From: an uncultured Ruthenibacterium sp.
GTDB taxonomy: Bacteria; Bacillota; Clostridia; Oscillospirales; Ruminococcaceae
NCBI GenBank assembly: GCA_910587145.1
Contig: CAJUMH010000001.1
Span: 16,465 to 80,464, forward strand
Length of the DNA stretch: 64,000 nt
Direction of reading: 5' to 3'
Shown one piece after another: positions 63,723 through 64,000 of this stretch. The notes beneath the pieces were generated by a model that had not been told where the DNA came from, ran no database searches, and worked only from the letters and a program-made list of their open reading frames with translations. Numbering within the stretch: the first letter of the stretch is position 1; every line of letters starts with the position of its first letter. Made by a program: the position numbers and the translations under genes.

Positions 63723-63968
63723 TTATTCCGACAGCACCACGTACATTTCCCGCGCAAGCTCCTTGCCGGCGGGCGCCTCGGTAGAAACCACCTGTACCCG
63801 CACCGGGCGCTGGCCGAAGGCCACCTCGATGATGTCGCCCTCCTTCACCGCGTAGCTGGCCTTCACAGGCTTTCCGTTCACGGTGATGCGGCCCGCGTCC
63901 GCCACCTCGTTCGCCACGGTGCGGCGCTTGATGAGGCGGCTCACCTTCAAATATTTATCGATCCGCAT
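63723..63968 (-). CDS. rqcP: S4-domain RNA-binding protein RqcP (YabO/HslR)
   Basis: This 81-residue S4 domain protein (MRIDKYLKVSRLIKRRTVANEVADAGRITVNGKPVKASYAVKEGDIIEV) belongs to the HslR/RqcP family. RqcP binds obstructed 50S subunits and helps RqcH add alanine tails in ribosome quality control. It heads the rqcP-yabP-yabQ-divIC-yabR run, with AAGGAAG upstream. The upstream neighbour lies beyond the window. Confidence 0.95.
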   Translation of the reverse strand: MRIDKYLKVSRLIKRRTVANEVADAGRITVNGKPVKASYAVKEGDIIEVAFGQRPVRVQVVSTEAPAGKELAREMYVVLSE

Positions 63969-64000
63969 TTCTGCGCTTCCTTTCTTCAGGATCTCTGCGG

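Overview
The window is GC-rich bacterial chromosome. Spore-related genes (yabP, yabQ, spoIIE), DivIC, an ECF transporter core, QueT, a YtrA-type GntR regulator and A/G-rich ribosome binding sites (AAGGAG, GGAGG) point to an endospore-forming Bacillota of class Clostridia, most likely Oscillospirales. Genes are dense and mostly in long same-strand runs. No integrase, plasmid or phage module is visible.

Layout. 0.2-3.9 kb: an AbrB-type regulator, then a minus-strand run of ridA, glpK, a lipoprotein and a nuclease remnant. 4-9.9 kb (plus): D-Ala-D-Ala carboxypeptidase, ABC exporter, glycosyltransferase, nitroreductase and a membrane protein. 9.9-23.9 kb (minus): ruvC-ruvA-ruvB, a methyltransferase, ecfA1-ecfA2-ecfT, truA, a DUF5711-like protein, CvpA, a ClpE-like ATPase and a MATE exporter. 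24.2-25.7 kb: SPFH protein, ribbon-helix-helix protein and a 47-residue membrane peptide, followed by an AT-rich orphan ORF and yifB on the minus strand. 28.5-38.9 kb (plus): phosphoglucomutase, then the unusual two-gene module (1871 aa and 534 aa), then deoB. 39.0-39.7 kb: an IS3 remnant and three tRNA genes (Thr, Asp, Trp). 39.8-43.8 kb: autoregulated GntR-ABC operon and oligoendopeptidase F. 44-50.8 kb: deoC, tRNA-Val, SprA-type metalloprotease, a LUD protein, queT, an MscS channel and a GtrB-like glycosyltransferase. 50.8-56.8 kb: DegV, trmL, pyridoxal kinase, hpf and spoIIE. 56.9-61.3 kb: an acyl carrier protein, MBOAT and SGNH surface-polysaccharide module. 61.9-64 kb: yabR, divIC, yabQ, yabP and rqcP, the usual Bacillota division and sporulation cluster.

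The most interesting item is the gene pair at 30479-37705. The first gene encodes a giant protein that, by eye, carries two Sm-like and two cold-shock-like segments (possible nucleic-acid sensing), helical regions, a beta-rich segment, a P-loop STAND-type ATPase and a winged helix. The second, 6 nt downstream, encodes another P-loop ATPase ending in a HEPN-like domain with an RNPISH (R-x4-H) motif typical of HEPN ribonucleases. I infer an RNA-sensing, ATP-switched RNase system, possibly for phage defence or stress response. I recognise it as no named system.

A second theme is the number of imperfect tandem repeats (10-57 bp units) in intergenic DNA, one of which has apparently been absorbed into the 3' end of ecfA1.
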